From Anaerolineae bacterium (GTDB lineage: Bacteria; Chloroflexota; Anaerolineae; Promineifilales; Promineifilaceae), in NCBI GenBank assembly GCA_023954475.1, contig JAMLHW010000004.1, forward strand, positions 248,001-312,000: 64,000 nt of DNA, written 5' to 3'. Position 1 is the first letter of the stretch. Each line of letters begins with the position of its first letter. The notes below the pieces were generated by a model. It searched no databases. It saw only the letters and a program-made list of their open reading frames with translations, and was not told the DNA's origin. The translations under genes were made by a program, and so were the position numbers. This document shows positions 1 to 9,289 of this stretch, one piece after another.

Positions 1-438
1 AAACCGTTGCCAAGTCTGGGTTGGGGTGCACTGCTCTACATTATCTTCCCGATTCTGCTTGTGACCCTCACTGGTGCAGTCATTTTCATCGGCCTGATTC
101 TGGGCTTGATCGGGTTGGGTTCCATCGGCACGTCAATTGTCGTGTTTACATTGATGGTCCTGGCACTGGCATTGCTGGCATTTATAGTCATTCTGGCATT
201 GCTGTCCAAAGTGGTCGCCGGTTATGCGCTGGGCAAGCTGATTTTCCGTTCGCGTCCCGCTACCAGCTTTTGGGTCGTCATGCTGATCGGGCTGGCAATC
301 GTGGCTTTACTGATCGCTTTGCCCTATGTCGGTTGGTTGTTCAACCTAGTCATTTCGATGCTGGGATTAGGCGCATTGTGGCTGGCGTATCGCGGCAACC
401 GTGCAGCAAATGCGGAAAGCGCCAAAGCCGCCGCCTGA
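1..438 (+). CDS. Membrane protein, C-terminal part (cut by window edge)
   Basis: The frame is open to the left edge, so the true start lies upstream; a TTG at 7 is only the first possible internal start. The visible 145 or so residues form four hydrophobic helices (roughly 7-35, 38-65, 84-105 and 108-125), joined by a short basic loop (KLIFRSRP) and ending in an Ala-rich hydrophilic tail. Hydrophobic C-terminal domains of this kind follow bactofilin-like polymer-forming domains in some Chloroflexota proteins, but no such domain is visible here, so the family is not assigned. Confidence 0.6.
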   Translation, partial: KPLPSLGWGALLYIIFPILLVTLTGAVIFIGLILGLIGLGSIGTSIVVFTLMVLALALLAFIVILALLSKVVAGYALGKLIFRSRPATSFWVVMLIGLAIVALLIALPYVGWLFNLVISMLGLGALWLAYRGNRAANAESAKAAA

Positions 439-455
439 TTGATGGTTATGGGGCA

Positions 456-486
456 ATGGGAAGTTGCGCTTGCCGCAATCTCCCAT
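456..486. terminator. Hairpin between convergent genes
   Basis: ATGGGAAGTTGCG pairs with CGCAATCTCCCAT across a 5-nt loop, with two internal mismatches. The hairpin sits between two convergent genes and a T-rich tract (CCCCTTTT) follows on the plus strand. It is probably the terminator of the left-edge membrane gene. Confidence 0.45.
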
Positions 487-510
487 TCTCCCCTTTTGTG
501 ATTCTCTTCC

Positions 511-1155
511 TCAGGTTTCGTTGCCAACTGCTGCAACGATATCTTGCGCCGCATCGATCTCGTCCTGAATGATCGTGTGGCCCATGCCCGGATAAATGCG
601 TTCGGTGACGTTTGCCCCCATGCGCGTCAGCGTGGCGGTCGTTTCGTGGACGCGCTCGACGGGAATGTGGAAATCGACGTCGCTACAGCCGATGAAAACC
701 GGCATGCCGGTCAGTGATCCGGTGTAATCGCGTGGCGTACCCGGTAGCCCAATCAGACCACCGCTGAAGACGAGCAGACCACCGTAACGTCGCGGATGAC
801 GTGCGACGTACTCCGCACTGAGACAGGCTCCCTGCGAAAAACCGCCGATGATGATGTTTTCGGCCGAAATGCCCGCCTCCTCCACCTGTTCAACCAGATC
901 AGCTATCGCCTGAATCCCCGACGAAATTCCCGGCTCGTTATTGGCCATCGGCGCGAGAAAACTATACGGATACCACGTATTGTTTGCGGCTTGTGGCGCC
1001 AGATACGCCATTGCGGGATGCGGCAGCGCCCGCGCCAAATCGAGGATACTGGTTGCTGTCGCCCCGCGTCCGTGTACCAGAATCATCACCGCATCAGCAG
1101 CATCGAGCGGCTTGCCTGCTGCAAACACAGACTGATTTTGATGTGGTCCGCTCAT
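511..1155 (-). CDS. Alpha/beta hydrolase, carboxylesterase/phospholipase family (MhqD-like)
   Basis: This 214-residue cytoplasmic serine hydrolase has a nucleophile elbow GFSQG at 105-109 (Ser107), a likely acidic residue at Asp159 or Asp161 (GCSDVDFHIP) and the catalytic His193 (GMGHTI). An HGRG oxyanion-hole segment lies near 29-32. The size and motifs match the carboxylesterase/phospholipase family that includes Bacillus subtilis MhqD. Its ATG overlaps the stop of the upstream dioxygenase by 4 nt, so the two are translationally coupled in one operon behind a MarR regulator. That context suggests a role in quinone or aromatic electrophile detoxification. The actual substrate cannot be read from sequence. 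Confidence 0.85.
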   Translation of the reverse strand: MSGPHQNQSVFAAGKPLDAADAVMILVHGRGATATSILDLARALPHPAMAYLAPQAANNTWYPYSFLAPMANNEPGISSGIQAIADLVEQVEEAGISAENIIIGGFSQGACLSAEYVARHPRRYGGLLVFSGGLIGLPGTPRDYTGSLTGMPVFIGCSDVDFHIPVERVHETTATLTRMGANVTERIYPGMGHTIIQDEIDAAQDIVAAVGNET

Positions 1156-2108
1156 GATTGTGCCGCCAATGCCGGATGATTAAACTTTGGCACAGCGTTC
1201 TCAATCGTCTCGCGGTGCTGCTCCAGCCACGGCGGCAGGCGCAGCGTCGTTCCCAACGTTTCAACCGGCTCATCATAGAGAAAACCGGGCGCATCAGTTG
1301 CGATTTCAAACAACACACCGTTCGGCTCGCGAAAGTAGATCGAGTGGAAATATTGCCGGTCCTTGACATCGGTGACGTGATAGCCGGCAAGGCGTAGTTG
1401 GCTCTGATACTCAGCTTGCTCGGTGTCATCGACGGTGCGGAAGGCAATGTGATGGACGGATCCGGCACCCTGGCTACCACGCGGCTGGCCGGGGCGTTCG
1501 AGTAGATCGATGTAGACACCAATGTCGTTGGATGCGCCTTTGTAACGATAGCGATTGCCTTCCTGCCCGACAAAGGTGTAGTTGAATTGGCCGAGTAGAA
1601 TAGCGGCGGTGTGTTCGGCCGAATCGACCCAGAGCGTGGCGCTGTGAAAGCCGCGAAGTTCGTGTTCAGCAGGAATAGGGCTGCCACGCCACGGCTGAAT
1701 CGTTGCCGGTTCGTCGCTGACAATCAGTTCCAACGCCATGCCGTCAGGATCACGGAACGGGATCACTTCCTGCCCAAAGCGCATATGTCTTGTACCAATC
1801 GTCACGCCGTTTTCAGTCAGTCGGTGGCGCCAGTAATCGGCCGAATTCGGCCGAATGGTGTATCCTGTCGCCGCCACTTCGCCGTTGCCCGGCGTGCCGC
1901 GGCGTGCGTGCGGCCACGGAAAAAACGTCATAACTGTGCCCGGCGTGCCGATTTCATCGGCAAAGTAGAAATGATACGTGCCGGGATCGTCGAAGTTGAT
2001 CGTCGTTTTGACCATGCGCTGGCCGAGCAGCGTATGGTAGAAATCGACGTTGCGCTGCGGATCGCTGGCGAATGCAGTGATATGGTGGATGCCTTGTATT
2101 GGTTGCAT
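1152..2108 (-). CDS. Ring-cleaving dioxygenase, two VOC domains (MhqO-like)
   Basis: The protein has 318 residues and two glyoxalase/bleomycin-resistance (VOC) modules, about 5-130 and 150-275. The first opens with GIHHIT (His8/His9) and the second with SVHHIAFR; a late FEIATD supplies the usual glutamate metal ligand. The overall pattern (HHITAFASDPQRNVDFY, then TVMTFFPWPHARRG) matches the ring-cleaving dioxygenase family that contains MhqO/MhqA of the 2-methylhydroquinone regulon. It lies 15 nt after the MarR gene and overlaps the hydrolase gene downstream. Function as an Fe(II)-dependent hydroquinone dioxygenase is inferred from the family and context. Confidence 0.85.
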   Translation of the reverse strand: MQPIQGIHHITAFASDPQRNVDFYHTLLGQRMVKTTINFDDPGTYHFYFADEIGTPGTVMTFFPWPHARRGTPGNGEVAATGYTIRPNSADYWRHRLTENGVTIGTRHMRFGQEVIPFRDPDGMALELIVSDEPATIQPWRGSPIPAEHELRGFHSATLWVDSAEHTAAILLGQFNYTFVGQEGNRYRYKGASNDIGVYIDLLERPGQPRGSQGAGSVHHIAFRTVDDTEQAEYQSQLRLAGYHVTDVKDRQYFHSIYFREPNGVLFEIATDAPGFLYDEPVETLGTTLRLPPWLEQHRETIENAVPKFNHPALAAQS

Positions 2109-2123
2109 GATACTCTCCAGATG

Positions 2124-2588
2124 TTAATTGATTAGCTGATCATTGTCTTGGCGTCCCAATCTGCGCAGCAAATCGCCGAGTTGACGCTGCTCATCGGCCG
2201 AAAGGACGCTCATTTCGTCTGTTACTTTGGCCACGTGGCCAGGGAAAATGGCAGCAATCAGGTCGTGCCCAGCTTCAGTGAGTTGCACATTGATACAGCG
2301 CCGGTCATTCAGATCGCGTTCACGGGTGACGAGACCGTGTTTGCTCAAGTTGTCGATGACGAGCGTCATATTGCCGCCACTCTTGAGAATTTTGCTGCCG
2401 AGTTGGTTTTGGTGCATCGGTCCAAGGTGGTAGAGCGCCTCCAGTACACCAAATTGACTGATGGTCAAATTGTGGTCGCCAAGATGGCGATTGATGCGTT
2501 CCGAGACGGCCGCCGCTGCCCGTTCGAGCTTAATGTAGACATCAAGGGCATTTTGTTCTGTTTGTGTGCCGCTGTAATGGGTCGCCAT
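2124..2588 (-). CDS. MarR-family transcriptional regulator (MhqR-like)
   Basis: This 154-residue winged-helix regulator has a dimerisation helix at about 12-38, a helix-turn-helix at about 59-88 (GPMHQNQLGSKILKSGGNMT) and a wing containing the family-typical DRR (94-97). The only cysteine is Cys98 in the wing, so a classic N-terminal thiol sensor is absent. It is the first gene of a three-gene operon with a dioxygenase and a hydrolase, the arrangement seen in MhqR-type quinone-stress loci. It probably represses its own operon, since a short inverted repeat lies just upstream. Confidence 0.9.
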   Translation of the reverse strand: MATHYSGTQTEQNALDVYIKLERAAAAVSERINRHLGDHNLTISQFGVLEALYHLGPMHQNQLGSKILKSGGNMTLVIDNLSKHGLVTRERDLNDRRCINVQLTEAGHDLIAAIFPGHVAKVTDEMSVLSADEQRQLGDLLRRLGRQDNDQLIN

Positions 2589-2593
2589 AGCAA

Positions 2594-2608
2594 TTAATTC
2601 GATATTAA
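2594..2608. promoter_or_regulatory. Candidate MarR operator (inverted repeat)
   Basis: TTAAT-TCGAT-ATTAA is a 5-5-5 inverted repeat starting 6 bp upstream of the MarR start codon. The position suits autorepression and the AT-rich dyad is typical of MarR sites. Only one copy was found, so the assignment is inferred. Confidence 0.4.
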
Positions 2609-2861
2609 ACTATTTGATGTTGAAATAATACCGATTTACATGGCTGTCGTCAATGATTTCGGCCGATTCTTACGCGTCATTGATAGATCATCATCCCCAA
2701 AAACCTTGACATGGCATATTTACCAACGTCACTTGCTGAGAACTCGACCGACTTTCCATCCGGATATGCCGCTTGTTCTGTTGCGGCACGCCGCATGCTA
2801 TCCAATCTGTGTTATCAACAATTCCATCGCGATTCCATTCCCCAGACCGTGTCTTCCCCTG

Positions 2862-2867
2862 TATAAT
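2862..2867 (+). promoter_or_regulatory. TATAAT -10 box upstream of icmF
   Basis: A perfect TATAAT lies 50 bp before the icmF start in a 329-bp divergent spacer. No convincing -35 box is seen at the usual distance. A consensus GGAG ribosome site (2905-2908) precedes the ATG. The rest of the spacer holds the MarR operator candidate and one copy of the iterated palindrome near 2660. Confidence 0.45.
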
Positions 2868-2917
2868 TCAATTAACACAATCTACGAAAACAGCGTCCAA
2901 ATCTGGAGACAGGCACC

Positions 2918-5900
2918 ATGGCACTGGCCGTACCAACCCAAGCCCCCTACAAACCAACCAACAAAATCCGCATCGTCACCGCCGGATCCCTCTTCGACGG
3001 CCACGACGCCGCGATCAACATCATGCGCCGCATTCTGCAAGCATCCGGCGCTGAAGTGATCCACCTCGGCCACAACCGCTCCGTCGACGAAATCGTCAAC
3101 TGTGCCATTCAGGAAGACGCACAGGCCATCGCCATCACCTCCTATCAAGGTGGCCACCTCGAATTCTTCAAATATATGGTCGATCTGCTTGTTGAAAAAG
3201 GATGTAGCCACATCAAGGTGTTCGGCGGTGGTGGCGGGACGATTCTGCCTGACGAAATCGACGAACTGCACGCATACGGTGTCGCCCGCATTTACTCGCC
3301 TGACGATGGCCGCGCAATGGGCTTGCAGGGCATGATCGACGATTTGCTGCAACAAGCCGACTTTCCCACGGGCAAGCTGGATGCTGACCGCTGGCTTGAG
3401 GCAATTGAAGCGGCGTACGGTTCGGCCGAATCGAGCCCCAACGGCCGATTAGCAGTCAAACACGAAATCAAGGAACGGATCGAAGCACGGGCAATCGGCC
3501 GACTCATTTCCGCCGTCGAAAACGAACCCGACCTCGTCGAACCGATCATGGAAGAACTACATCGCCGCATGGAAGGGCTGAAACTACCGCCCGTTCTGGG
3601 TATAACCGGCACAGGTGGTGCAGGCAAATCTTCGCTCGTCGACGAATTGGTACGTCGTTTCCTGATGGATTTCGACGACAAACACATCGCTATCGTCAGC
3701 GTCGATCCCAGCAAGCGCAAAACCGGCGGTGCTCTGCTCGGCGACCGCATCCGCATGAACGCCGTCAACCACCGACGCGTCTACATGCGTTCCGTCGCCA
3801 CGCGCCAATCCAACCTCGCGCTGTCCAAACACATGACCGAGGTGATGAATATCCTCAAAGCGGCCCAATTCGATCTGATCATTCTCGAAACCTCCGGTAT
3901 CGGCCAATCCGACACCGAAATCGTCGATTTTTCCGACGTGTCGCTCTACGTGATGACGCCGGAATACGGCGCGGCAACCCAGCTCGAAAAGATCGACATG
4001 CTCGACTACGCCGACATCATCGCCATCAACAAATTCGACAAACGCGGCGCACAAGATGCCCTGCGCGATGTCAAAAAGCAGTTCCAGCGCAATCATCGAC
4101 TATGGGATACGCCGAATGACCAACTGCCGGTTTTCGGCACGATTGCGTCGCAATTCAACGATCCCGGCACAAACAAGCTATATCGCGTCCTGATGCAAAC
4201 CATCGCTGAGCGGACAGGTGCCAATCTGCGCACATCGCTCAATCTCGAAGAAGGTGATTCGGAGAAAATTTACATCATCCCGCCACGGCGCGTGCGCTAT
4301 CTCTCTGAAATCGCCGAGACGATCCGCACATACGACCGCTGGACTGATGAACAGGCTACCATCGCCAACCGTCTCCAGCATTTGAGCGGCGCCGCCGAAG
4401 AACTCCGTAGCGCAGGTTTCCAACCTGCCGAACTCGACAATCTCCACGATCAACTCAGTCTCCAACTGGACAAGGCCAACCAACTCATTCTGGAAACGTG
4501 GGCAGAGAAAGTCGCCCGCTACAAAGTCGACGAATTCGTCTATCAGGTGCGTGGGCGCGACATCCGCGTACCGACCAAATTTGAAACGCTCTCGCGCAAC
4601 CGCATTGCGCGTGTCGCTATGCCGCGCTACACGGCCTGGGGCGACATCCTCAAGTGGAGCTTGCAGGAAAACGTACCCGGCGAATTCCCCTACACCGCCG
4701 GTGTCTTTCCGTTTAAGCGGCAAGGCGAAGACCCGACGCGCATGTTCGCCGGTGAAGGCGGTCCCGAGCGCACCAATAAACGCTTCCACTACGTCTCGCT
4801 CGGCATGCCCGCCAAACGGCTCTCAACCGCATTCGATTCGGTGACACTCTACGGCGAAGACCCGGCGTACCGGCCCGACATCTACGGCAAAATCGGCAAC
4901 TCCGGCGTCTCCATTCCCAGCCTCGACGACGCCAAGAAGCTTTACAGCGGCTTCGACTTGTGCAATCCGAAGACATCGGTGAGCATGACCATCAACGGCC
5001 CGGCAGCGACCGTGCTCGCGTTCTTCCTCAACGCCGCAATTGATCAACAATGTGAACGATTTATCCGCGAAAACGGCCTGGAACATCGGGTTGAAGCCAA
5101 ACTGGTTGAGGTTTACGACAATCGTGGCCTGGAGCGGCCCCGTTACAACGGCGAATTGCCCGAAGGCAACGACGGCCTCGGCCTGATGCTGCTCGGTTTG
5201 ACCGGCGATCAGGTACTCGATGCCGCGACGTATGGCGCAATCAAAGCGCGGACGTTATCGCAGGTGCGCGGCACCGTGCAGGCCGATATCCTCAAGGAAG
5301 ATCAGGCGCAAAACACATGCATATTCTCGACGGAATTCTCCTTGCGCTTGCAAGGTGATGTGCAGCAATATTTCATCGATCACACCGTGCGCAACTTCTA
5401 CTCGGTGTCGATTTCCGGCTATCACATCGCTGAAGCCGGGGCGAACCCGATATCGCAGCTCGCGTTTACGTTGGCGAACGGCTTCACGTTCCTCGAGTAT
5501 TATCTGGAACGGGATATGGATATCGATGCGTTTGCGCCGAATTTCTCGTTCTTTTTCTCGAACGGGATGGATCCGGAGTATGCGGTTATCGGCCGAGTTG
5601 CACGCCGCATTTGGGCCAAAGCACTCAAAAACAAATACAAAGCCGGCGAACGGGCGCAAAAGCTCAAATACCACATCCAGACATCGGGACGGTCACTGCA
5701 CGCGCAGGAAATCCAGTTCAACGACATCCGCACGACATTGCAGGCGCTGATGGCGATTTACGACAACGCCAATTCGCTGCACACCAACGCCTACGACGAA
5801 GCGATCACGACGCCGACCGAAGAATCGGTGCGACGTGCGATTGCAATCCAGATGATCATCAACCACGAACTCGGTCTGGCGCAAAACGAGAATTCACTGC

Positions 5901-6367
5901 AAGGGTCGTTTATCATCGAAGAGTTGACTGATCTGGTCGAGGAGGCGGTGCTGGCGGAGTTTGACCGCATTACGGAGCGCGGCGGCGTGCTAGGCGCGAT
6001 GGAACGCATGTATCAGCGCAGCAAGATTCAGGAAGAATCGCTCTATTACGAGCACAAAAAGCACACCGGCGAATTGCCCATTATCGGGGTCAACACCTTT
6101 TTGTCAGACGACGGGTCGCCGACGACGATTCCGAACGAGGTGATTCGCTCGACCGAAGCAGAGAAAGAATTCCAAATCACGCAGATTCAGGCATTGCAGC
6201 AACGCAATGCAGAACGTGGTACGGAAGCGTTGATTTCGTTGCAGCGAGCAGCGATCCGCAACGAGAATCTGTTTGAGGTGTTGATGGAAACAGTGAAGAC
6301 GTGTTCGCTGGGTCAGATTACGCACGCGATGTACGCAGTCGGCGGGCAATATCGACGCAATATGTAG
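2918..6367 (+). CDS. icmF: Fused isobutyryl-CoA mutase IcmF (B12 domain, G-protein chaperone, mutase)
   Basis: The 1149-residue protein carries three parts in the IcmF order. The first is a cobalamin-binding domain at 16-150 with the DxHxx signature at 27-31 (FDGHDAA). The second is a MeaB-type GTPase with P-loop GTGGAGKS at 231-238 and NKFD near 370. The third is a mutase barrel from about 560 to the end. At two substrate-determining positions it has Phe597 (GVFPF) and Gln798 (AQNT), where methylmalonyl-CoA mutases have Tyr and Arg; this favours isobutyryl-CoA/n-butyryl-CoA interconversion. GGAG lies 9 nt before the ATG. It is AdoCbl-dependent and linked to branched-chain acyl-CoA metabolism. 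No separate mutase or meaB gene is nearby, as expected for a fused form. Confidence 0.95.
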   Translation: MALAVPTQAPYKPTNKIRIVTAGSLFDGHDAAINIMRRILQASGAEVIHLGHNRSVDEIVNCAIQEDAQAIAITSYQGGHLEFFKYMVDLLVEKGCSHIKVFGGGGGTILPDEIDELHAYGVARIYSPDDGRAMGLQGMIDDLLQQADFPTGKLDADRWLEAIEAAYGSAESSPNGRLAVKHEIKERIEARAIGRLISAVENEPDLVEPIMEELHRRMEGLKLPPVLGITGTGGAGKSSLVDELVRRFLMDFDDKHIAIVSVDPSKRKTGGALLGDRIRMNAVNHRRVYMRSVATRQSNLALSKHMTEVMNILKAAQFDLIILETSGIGQSDTEIVDFSDVSLYVMTPEYGAATQLEKIDMLDYADIIAINKFDKRGAQDALRDVKKQFQRNHRLWDTPNDQLPVFGTIASQFNDPGTNKLYRVLMQTIAERTGANLRTSLNLEEGDSEKIYIIPPRRVRYLSEIAETIRTYDRWTDEQATIANRLQHLSGAAEELRSAGFQPAELDNLHDQLSLQLDKANQLILETWAEKVARYKVDEFVYQVRGRDIRVPTKFETLSRNRIARVAMPRYTAWGDILKWSLQENVPGEFPYTAGVFPFKRQGEDPTRMFAGEGGPERTNKRFHYVSLGMPAKRLSTAFDSVTLYGEDPAYRPDIYGKIGNSGVSIPSLDDAKKLYSGFDLCNPKTSVSMTINGPAATVLAFFLNAAIDQQCERFIRENGLEHRVEAKLVEVYDNRGLERPRYNGELPEGNDGLGLMLLGLTGDQVLDAATYGAIKARTLSQVRGTVQADILKEDQAQNTCIFSTEFSLRLQGDVQQYFIDHTVRNFYSVSISGYHIAEAGANPISQLAFTLANGFTFLEYYLERDMDIDAFAPNFSFFFSNGMDPEYAVIGRVARRIWAKALKNKYKAGERAQKLKYHIQTSGRSLHAQEIQFNDIRTTLQALMAIYDNANSLHTNAYDEAITTPTEESVRRAIAIQMIINHELGLAQNENSLQGSFIIEELTDLVEEAVLAEFDRITERGGVLGAMERMYQRSKIQEESLYYEHKKHTGELPIIGVNTFLSDDGSPTTIPNEVIRSTEAEKEFQITQIQALQQRNAERGTEALISLQRAAIRNENLFEVLMETVKTCSLGQITHAMYAVGGQYRRNM

Positions 6368-6434
6368 GTAGTAAAGGTTGAATCCATAACTGGAGGTTTC
6401 GGCCGAAAATACATCGAGCAAGAGGAAAAGGAGC

Positions 6435-7511
6435 ATGAAACCGATACAGATTGCCGGAGCTGGACCCTCCGGTTTGACAGCCGCCATCAACCTCGCAATG
6501 GCCGGTTACGAAGTCCACGTCTACGAAAAACGATCCGATGCCGGCAAACGTTTCCACGGTGATGTCCAGGGGTTGGAGAACTGGTCTGAACCGGTAAATG
6601 TCATTGAAGATATTGGGCAGATGAACATAGCGGTCAATTTCGACTGTGCACCGGTCAACGAACTGACCATCACCAACGGCAGTGCCGACCGCGTTTCACA
6701 TTATCCCGACGACCAACCACTGTGCTATGTCGTCAAACGTGGCGCTGTACCGGGCAGTTTGGACCAGGGCTTGAAGGAGCAGGCGTTGGCCGCCGGTGTT
6801 CATCTGCATTTCAAGCAGACGATTGCACTGAATTCGGCCGATATTGTAGCTACCGGCCCCATCTCACGCGAAATTTTCGCCGTCGATAAAGGCATCGTTT
6901 TTCACACCGACCACGAAGATGCGTACATTTTCCTCGTCAACGACGATGCAGCCTACAAAGGGTACTCCTATTTGCTGATCACCGACGGCTACGGCTGCAT
7001 GTGCACCGTTTTGTTTGACAAATTCGACCGTTTGGATGCATGCTACGAGACGACAGAAGTGATGATGCAGGAGCTATTTGACTTCGACATTCGCGAACCC
7101 CAAAAAGTGGCCGGCGTCGGTTGTTTTTCGACACAGAATATTTATCAGAAGGGCAGATCGCTGTTCGTCGGTGAAGCGGCCGGTTTGCAGGATTTAATGT
7201 GGGGTTTTGGCATACGGTCAGCGATCACTTCGGGGTATATGGCAGCCGATTGCATCATCAACGGTAAAGATTACACAACTGTCGCCACAGAAAAATTTGC
7301 GCCGCGCCAGAAAGCGACAGTGACGAGCCGGTTTCTGTGGGAATTGGTGCGTGTGAAAAACTATGCCGTCGTCGTTGCGGATCGCAAGACAGCCGTCCCT
7401 CGCAGCGCGCTCAATCTGGGGCAATTCTACAATTTTAGTACGCTAAATCGAATCATTTACCCTGTGGCGCGGCCGTTTATGCGCAAACGCTACCCCAACC
7501 TGCGTATCTAA
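6435..7511 (+). CDS. FAD-dependent oxidoreductase, geranylgeranyl reductase-like
   Basis: The 358-residue flavoprotein has an N-terminal Rossmann motif GAGPSG (8-13) followed by an acidic strand end (YEKR). A late motif GEAAGLQDLMWGFGIRSA resembles the GDAAG...G-GI--A segment of geranylgeranyl reductase and related group-A flavin monooxygenases. A good ribosome site (AAAGGAG) precedes the ATG. It lies 67 bp after icmF, perhaps co-transcribed, with one iterated palindrome in the gap. A role in reducing isoprenoid chains of lipids or quinones is plausible. The C-terminal region is short for that family, so the substrate remains open. Confidence 0.75.
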   Translation: MKPIQIAGAGPSGLTAAINLAMAGYEVHVYEKRSDAGKRFHGDVQGLENWSEPVNVIEDIGQMNIAVNFDCAPVNELTITNGSADRVSHYPDDQPLCYVVKRGAVPGSLDQGLKEQALAAGVHLHFKQTIALNSADIVATGPISREIFAVDKGIVFHTDHEDAYIFLVNDDAAYKGYSYLLITDGYGCMCTVLFDKFDRLDACYETTEVMMQELFDFDIREPQKVAGVGCFSTQNIYQKGRSLFVGEAAGLQDLMWGFGIRSAITSGYMAADCIINGKDYTTVATEKFAPRQKATVTSRFLWELVRVKNYAVVVADRKTAVPRSALNLGQFYNFSTLNRIIYPVARPFMRKRYPNLRI

Positions 7512-7572
7512 TAGGGGTCATGATCTCAAATTCAAGAACTAACGACCGGTGACAATGCTCTGCCACGGTTTT

Positions 7573-7587
7573 TGATATAAAATACCG
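7573..7587 (+). promoter_or_regulatory. Candidate Zur operator overlapping the -10 of the metal ABC operon
   Basis: TGATATAAAATACCG matches 13 of 15 bases of the dyad TGATATAAAATATCA found before the distant metal-binding lipoprotein gene (25724-25738). It ends 2 bp before the ABC ATPase ATG and contains TATAAA, so repressor binding would block the -10 box. No Shine-Dalgarno is present, suggesting a leaderless message. The link to the Fur/Zur gene of this operon is inferred. Confidence 0.55.
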
Positions 7588-7589
7588 AT

Positions 7590-8411
7590 ATGGCAAACGG
7601 TTTCACCTCCTTCCTGCAGCGCAGCAAACTCATCCACGACGCCACGCACCTGCCCGGCACGCCGCTGTTTCGCGCCGACAATGTGACTGTGCGTTACGGG
7701 GACACAGTTGCACTGGATGCCGTGTCGTTCGAATTAAACACGGGTGAGCAAGTTGCCGTCGTTGGCCCCAACGGTGCCGGCAAAAGCACGTTGTTCAGGT
7801 TGATGGTGGGCGAGATTCGGCCGAATTCAGGCACAGTCACGCTCTACGGCAGCACACCAACCGATCACCTTTGCGTCGCTTACGTGCCACAGCGCAAAGC
7901 CATCGACTGGCGTTTTCCTGTCACCGTTACCGATGTCGTCATGATGGGGCGCGTCCGCAAAATCGGCCTGTTCCGCCACCCCGGACGCCGTGATCGCGAT
8001 CTCGTGCGGGACAGTCTGGAACGGGTTAACATCGCACCGCTGGCCGACAAACAAATCGGCGAACTGTCCGGCGGCCAGCAGCAACGCGTCTTCATTGCGC
8101 GGGCATTGGCACAGGAAGCCGAATTGTTGTTGCTCGACGAGCCGTTGACCGGCCTCGATATGCCCAGTCAGGAACGGTTCTTCAATCTGCTCGACGCCGT
8201 CAGCGATTCGGGCGTGACGACGATCATCGCCACCCACGATCTCAATCTGGCAGCCCGGCAGTTCGATCAGGTGATGCTGCTCAACACGCATCTCGTCGCT
8301 ATTGGTGCGCCTGAACAGGTGCTTTCGGCCGAAAATCTAGCCGCTGCGTACGGCGGCCACCTGCACACTGTTGGCGATGTGATCATTGCCGACACCTGTT
8401 GTGAGGAGTGA
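7590..8411 (+). CDS. Metal (Zn/Mn) ABC transporter ATP-binding protein
   Basis: This 273-residue ABC ATPase has Walker A GPNGAGKST (59-67), the signature LSGGQQQR (159-166), Walker B LLLDEP (180-185) and a switch histidine in ATHDL. The segment VPQRKAIDWRFPVTVTDVVMMG is characteristic of the ZnuC/MntB/TroB metal importers. The first gene of an operon with a matching permease and a Fur-family repressor; no substrate-binding protein gene is present locally. Expression is probably controlled by the Zur-like box directly upstream. Zinc is more likely than manganese because of the Fur-type partner, but the sequence cannot settle this. Confidence 0.92.
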   Translation: MANGFTSFLQRSKLIHDATHLPGTPLFRADNVTVRYGDTVALDAVSFELNTGEQVAVVGPNGAGKSTLFRLMVGEIRPNSGTVTLYGSTPTDHLCVAYVPQRKAIDWRFPVTVTDVVMMGRVRKIGLFRHPGRRDRDLVRDSLERVNIAPLADKQIGELSGGQQQRVFIARALAQEAELLLLDEPLTGLDMPSQERFFNLLDAVSDSGVTTIIATHDLNLAARQFDQVMLLNTHLVAIGAPEQVLSAENLAAAYGGHLHTVGDVIIADTCCEE

Positions 8412-8413
8412 CA

Positions 8414-8442
8414 TGTAGGTCGGATTGACAATCCGACTTACA
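8414..8442. repeat. Short palindromic element between ABC and permease genes
   Basis: TGTAGGTCGGATT-GAC-AATCCGACTTACA forms a 13-bp stem with one G-T pair and a 3-nt loop. It fills most of the 38-bp gap between two co-directional operon genes. It resembles small dispersed palindromes (REP-like units) and could set the ratio of ATPase to permease by stabilising RNA. This is the only copy seen in the window. Confidence 0.55.
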
Positions 8443-8449
8443 AAAGATT

Positions 8450-9289
8450 ATGTCCTTCCTAACTGATCCGCTCGCCTTTGAATTCTTCCAACGCGCACTC
8501 GTGGCGGCGCTGCTGGTCGGCGTACTGTGTCCGATTGTCGGTAGTTACGTCGTGCTGCGCGGGATGGCGTTTCTCGGTGACGCCCTGGCACACATCATTT
8601 TGCCCGGCGTCGTCATTGCCTTTTTACTCGGTATTCCACTCGTCGTCGGTGCCCTGGTAATGGGAATCGTGACCGCCTTCGCCATTGGCGCGTTGAGCGA
8701 ACGCAACGTACTGCGCGAGGATTCGGCAATCGGCGTGATTTTTGCCGGAGCATTTGCGCTCGGCATTGCACTACTGTCAGCAACCGATGGCTACGCCGTC
8801 GATCTGGCGCATTTCCTGTTTGGCAACCTGCTCGGCGTCACCACGAGCGATTTGTGGGCGATGGGTGTGCTGAGCTTCATCGTCCTGACCGTGATCGTGC
8901 TGTTATTCAAGGAATTGCAGCTCGTCTCATTTGACCCGCTGTTGGCGCGGACGCTGCGCCTGCCGGTACGGGCGCTCGATTATTTGCTACTGTTGCTGAT
9001 TGCCGTCACCATCGTCGTGGCGTTGCAGGTAGTGGGCGTGGCGCTGATGCTGGCGATGTTGATCACGCCAGCGGCAGCGGCCTCGTTGTTCACGCGCCGC
9101 CTGCTGCCGATGATGTTGTGGGGTGCGGTAATTGGCGCTTCGTCCGGTGCCATCGGCCTCTATGCGTCGTTTTACCTGAATATTGCGTCCGGCCCGGCGG
9201 TTGTCCTCGTCGCCACGCTGATTTTTGGTCTGGTGTATCTCTTTGCGCCGGAGCGCGGCCTGATTTCGCGCAGGATGGCATCCGCATGA
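8450..9289 (+). CDS. Metal (Zn/Mn) ABC transporter permease
   Basis: The 279-residue integral membrane protein has seven or eight hydrophobic segments. Its N-terminus (FFQRALVAALLVGVLCPIVGSYVVLRGMAFLGDALAHIILPG) is the hallmark of the ABC-3 (ZnuB/TroC/MntC) permease family. A late AAAASLFTRRLLPMM loop matches the family coupling region. The stop overlaps the following fur-type gene by 4 nt (ATGA), so the repressor is translationally coupled to the transporter it probably regulates. It pairs with the ATPase immediately upstream. Confidence 0.92.
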   Translation: MSFLTDPLAFEFFQRALVAALLVGVLCPIVGSYVVLRGMAFLGDALAHIILPGVVIAFLLGIPLVVGALVMGIVTAFAIGALSERNVLREDSAIGVIFAGAFALGIALLSATDGYAVDLAHFLFGNLLGVTTSDLWAMGVLSFIVLTVIVLLFKELQLVSFDPLLARTLRLPVRALDYLLLLLIAVTIVVALQVVGVALMLAMLITPAAAASLFTRRLLPMMLWGAVIGASSGAIGLYASFYLNIASGPAVVLVATLIFGLVYLFAPERGLISRRMASA

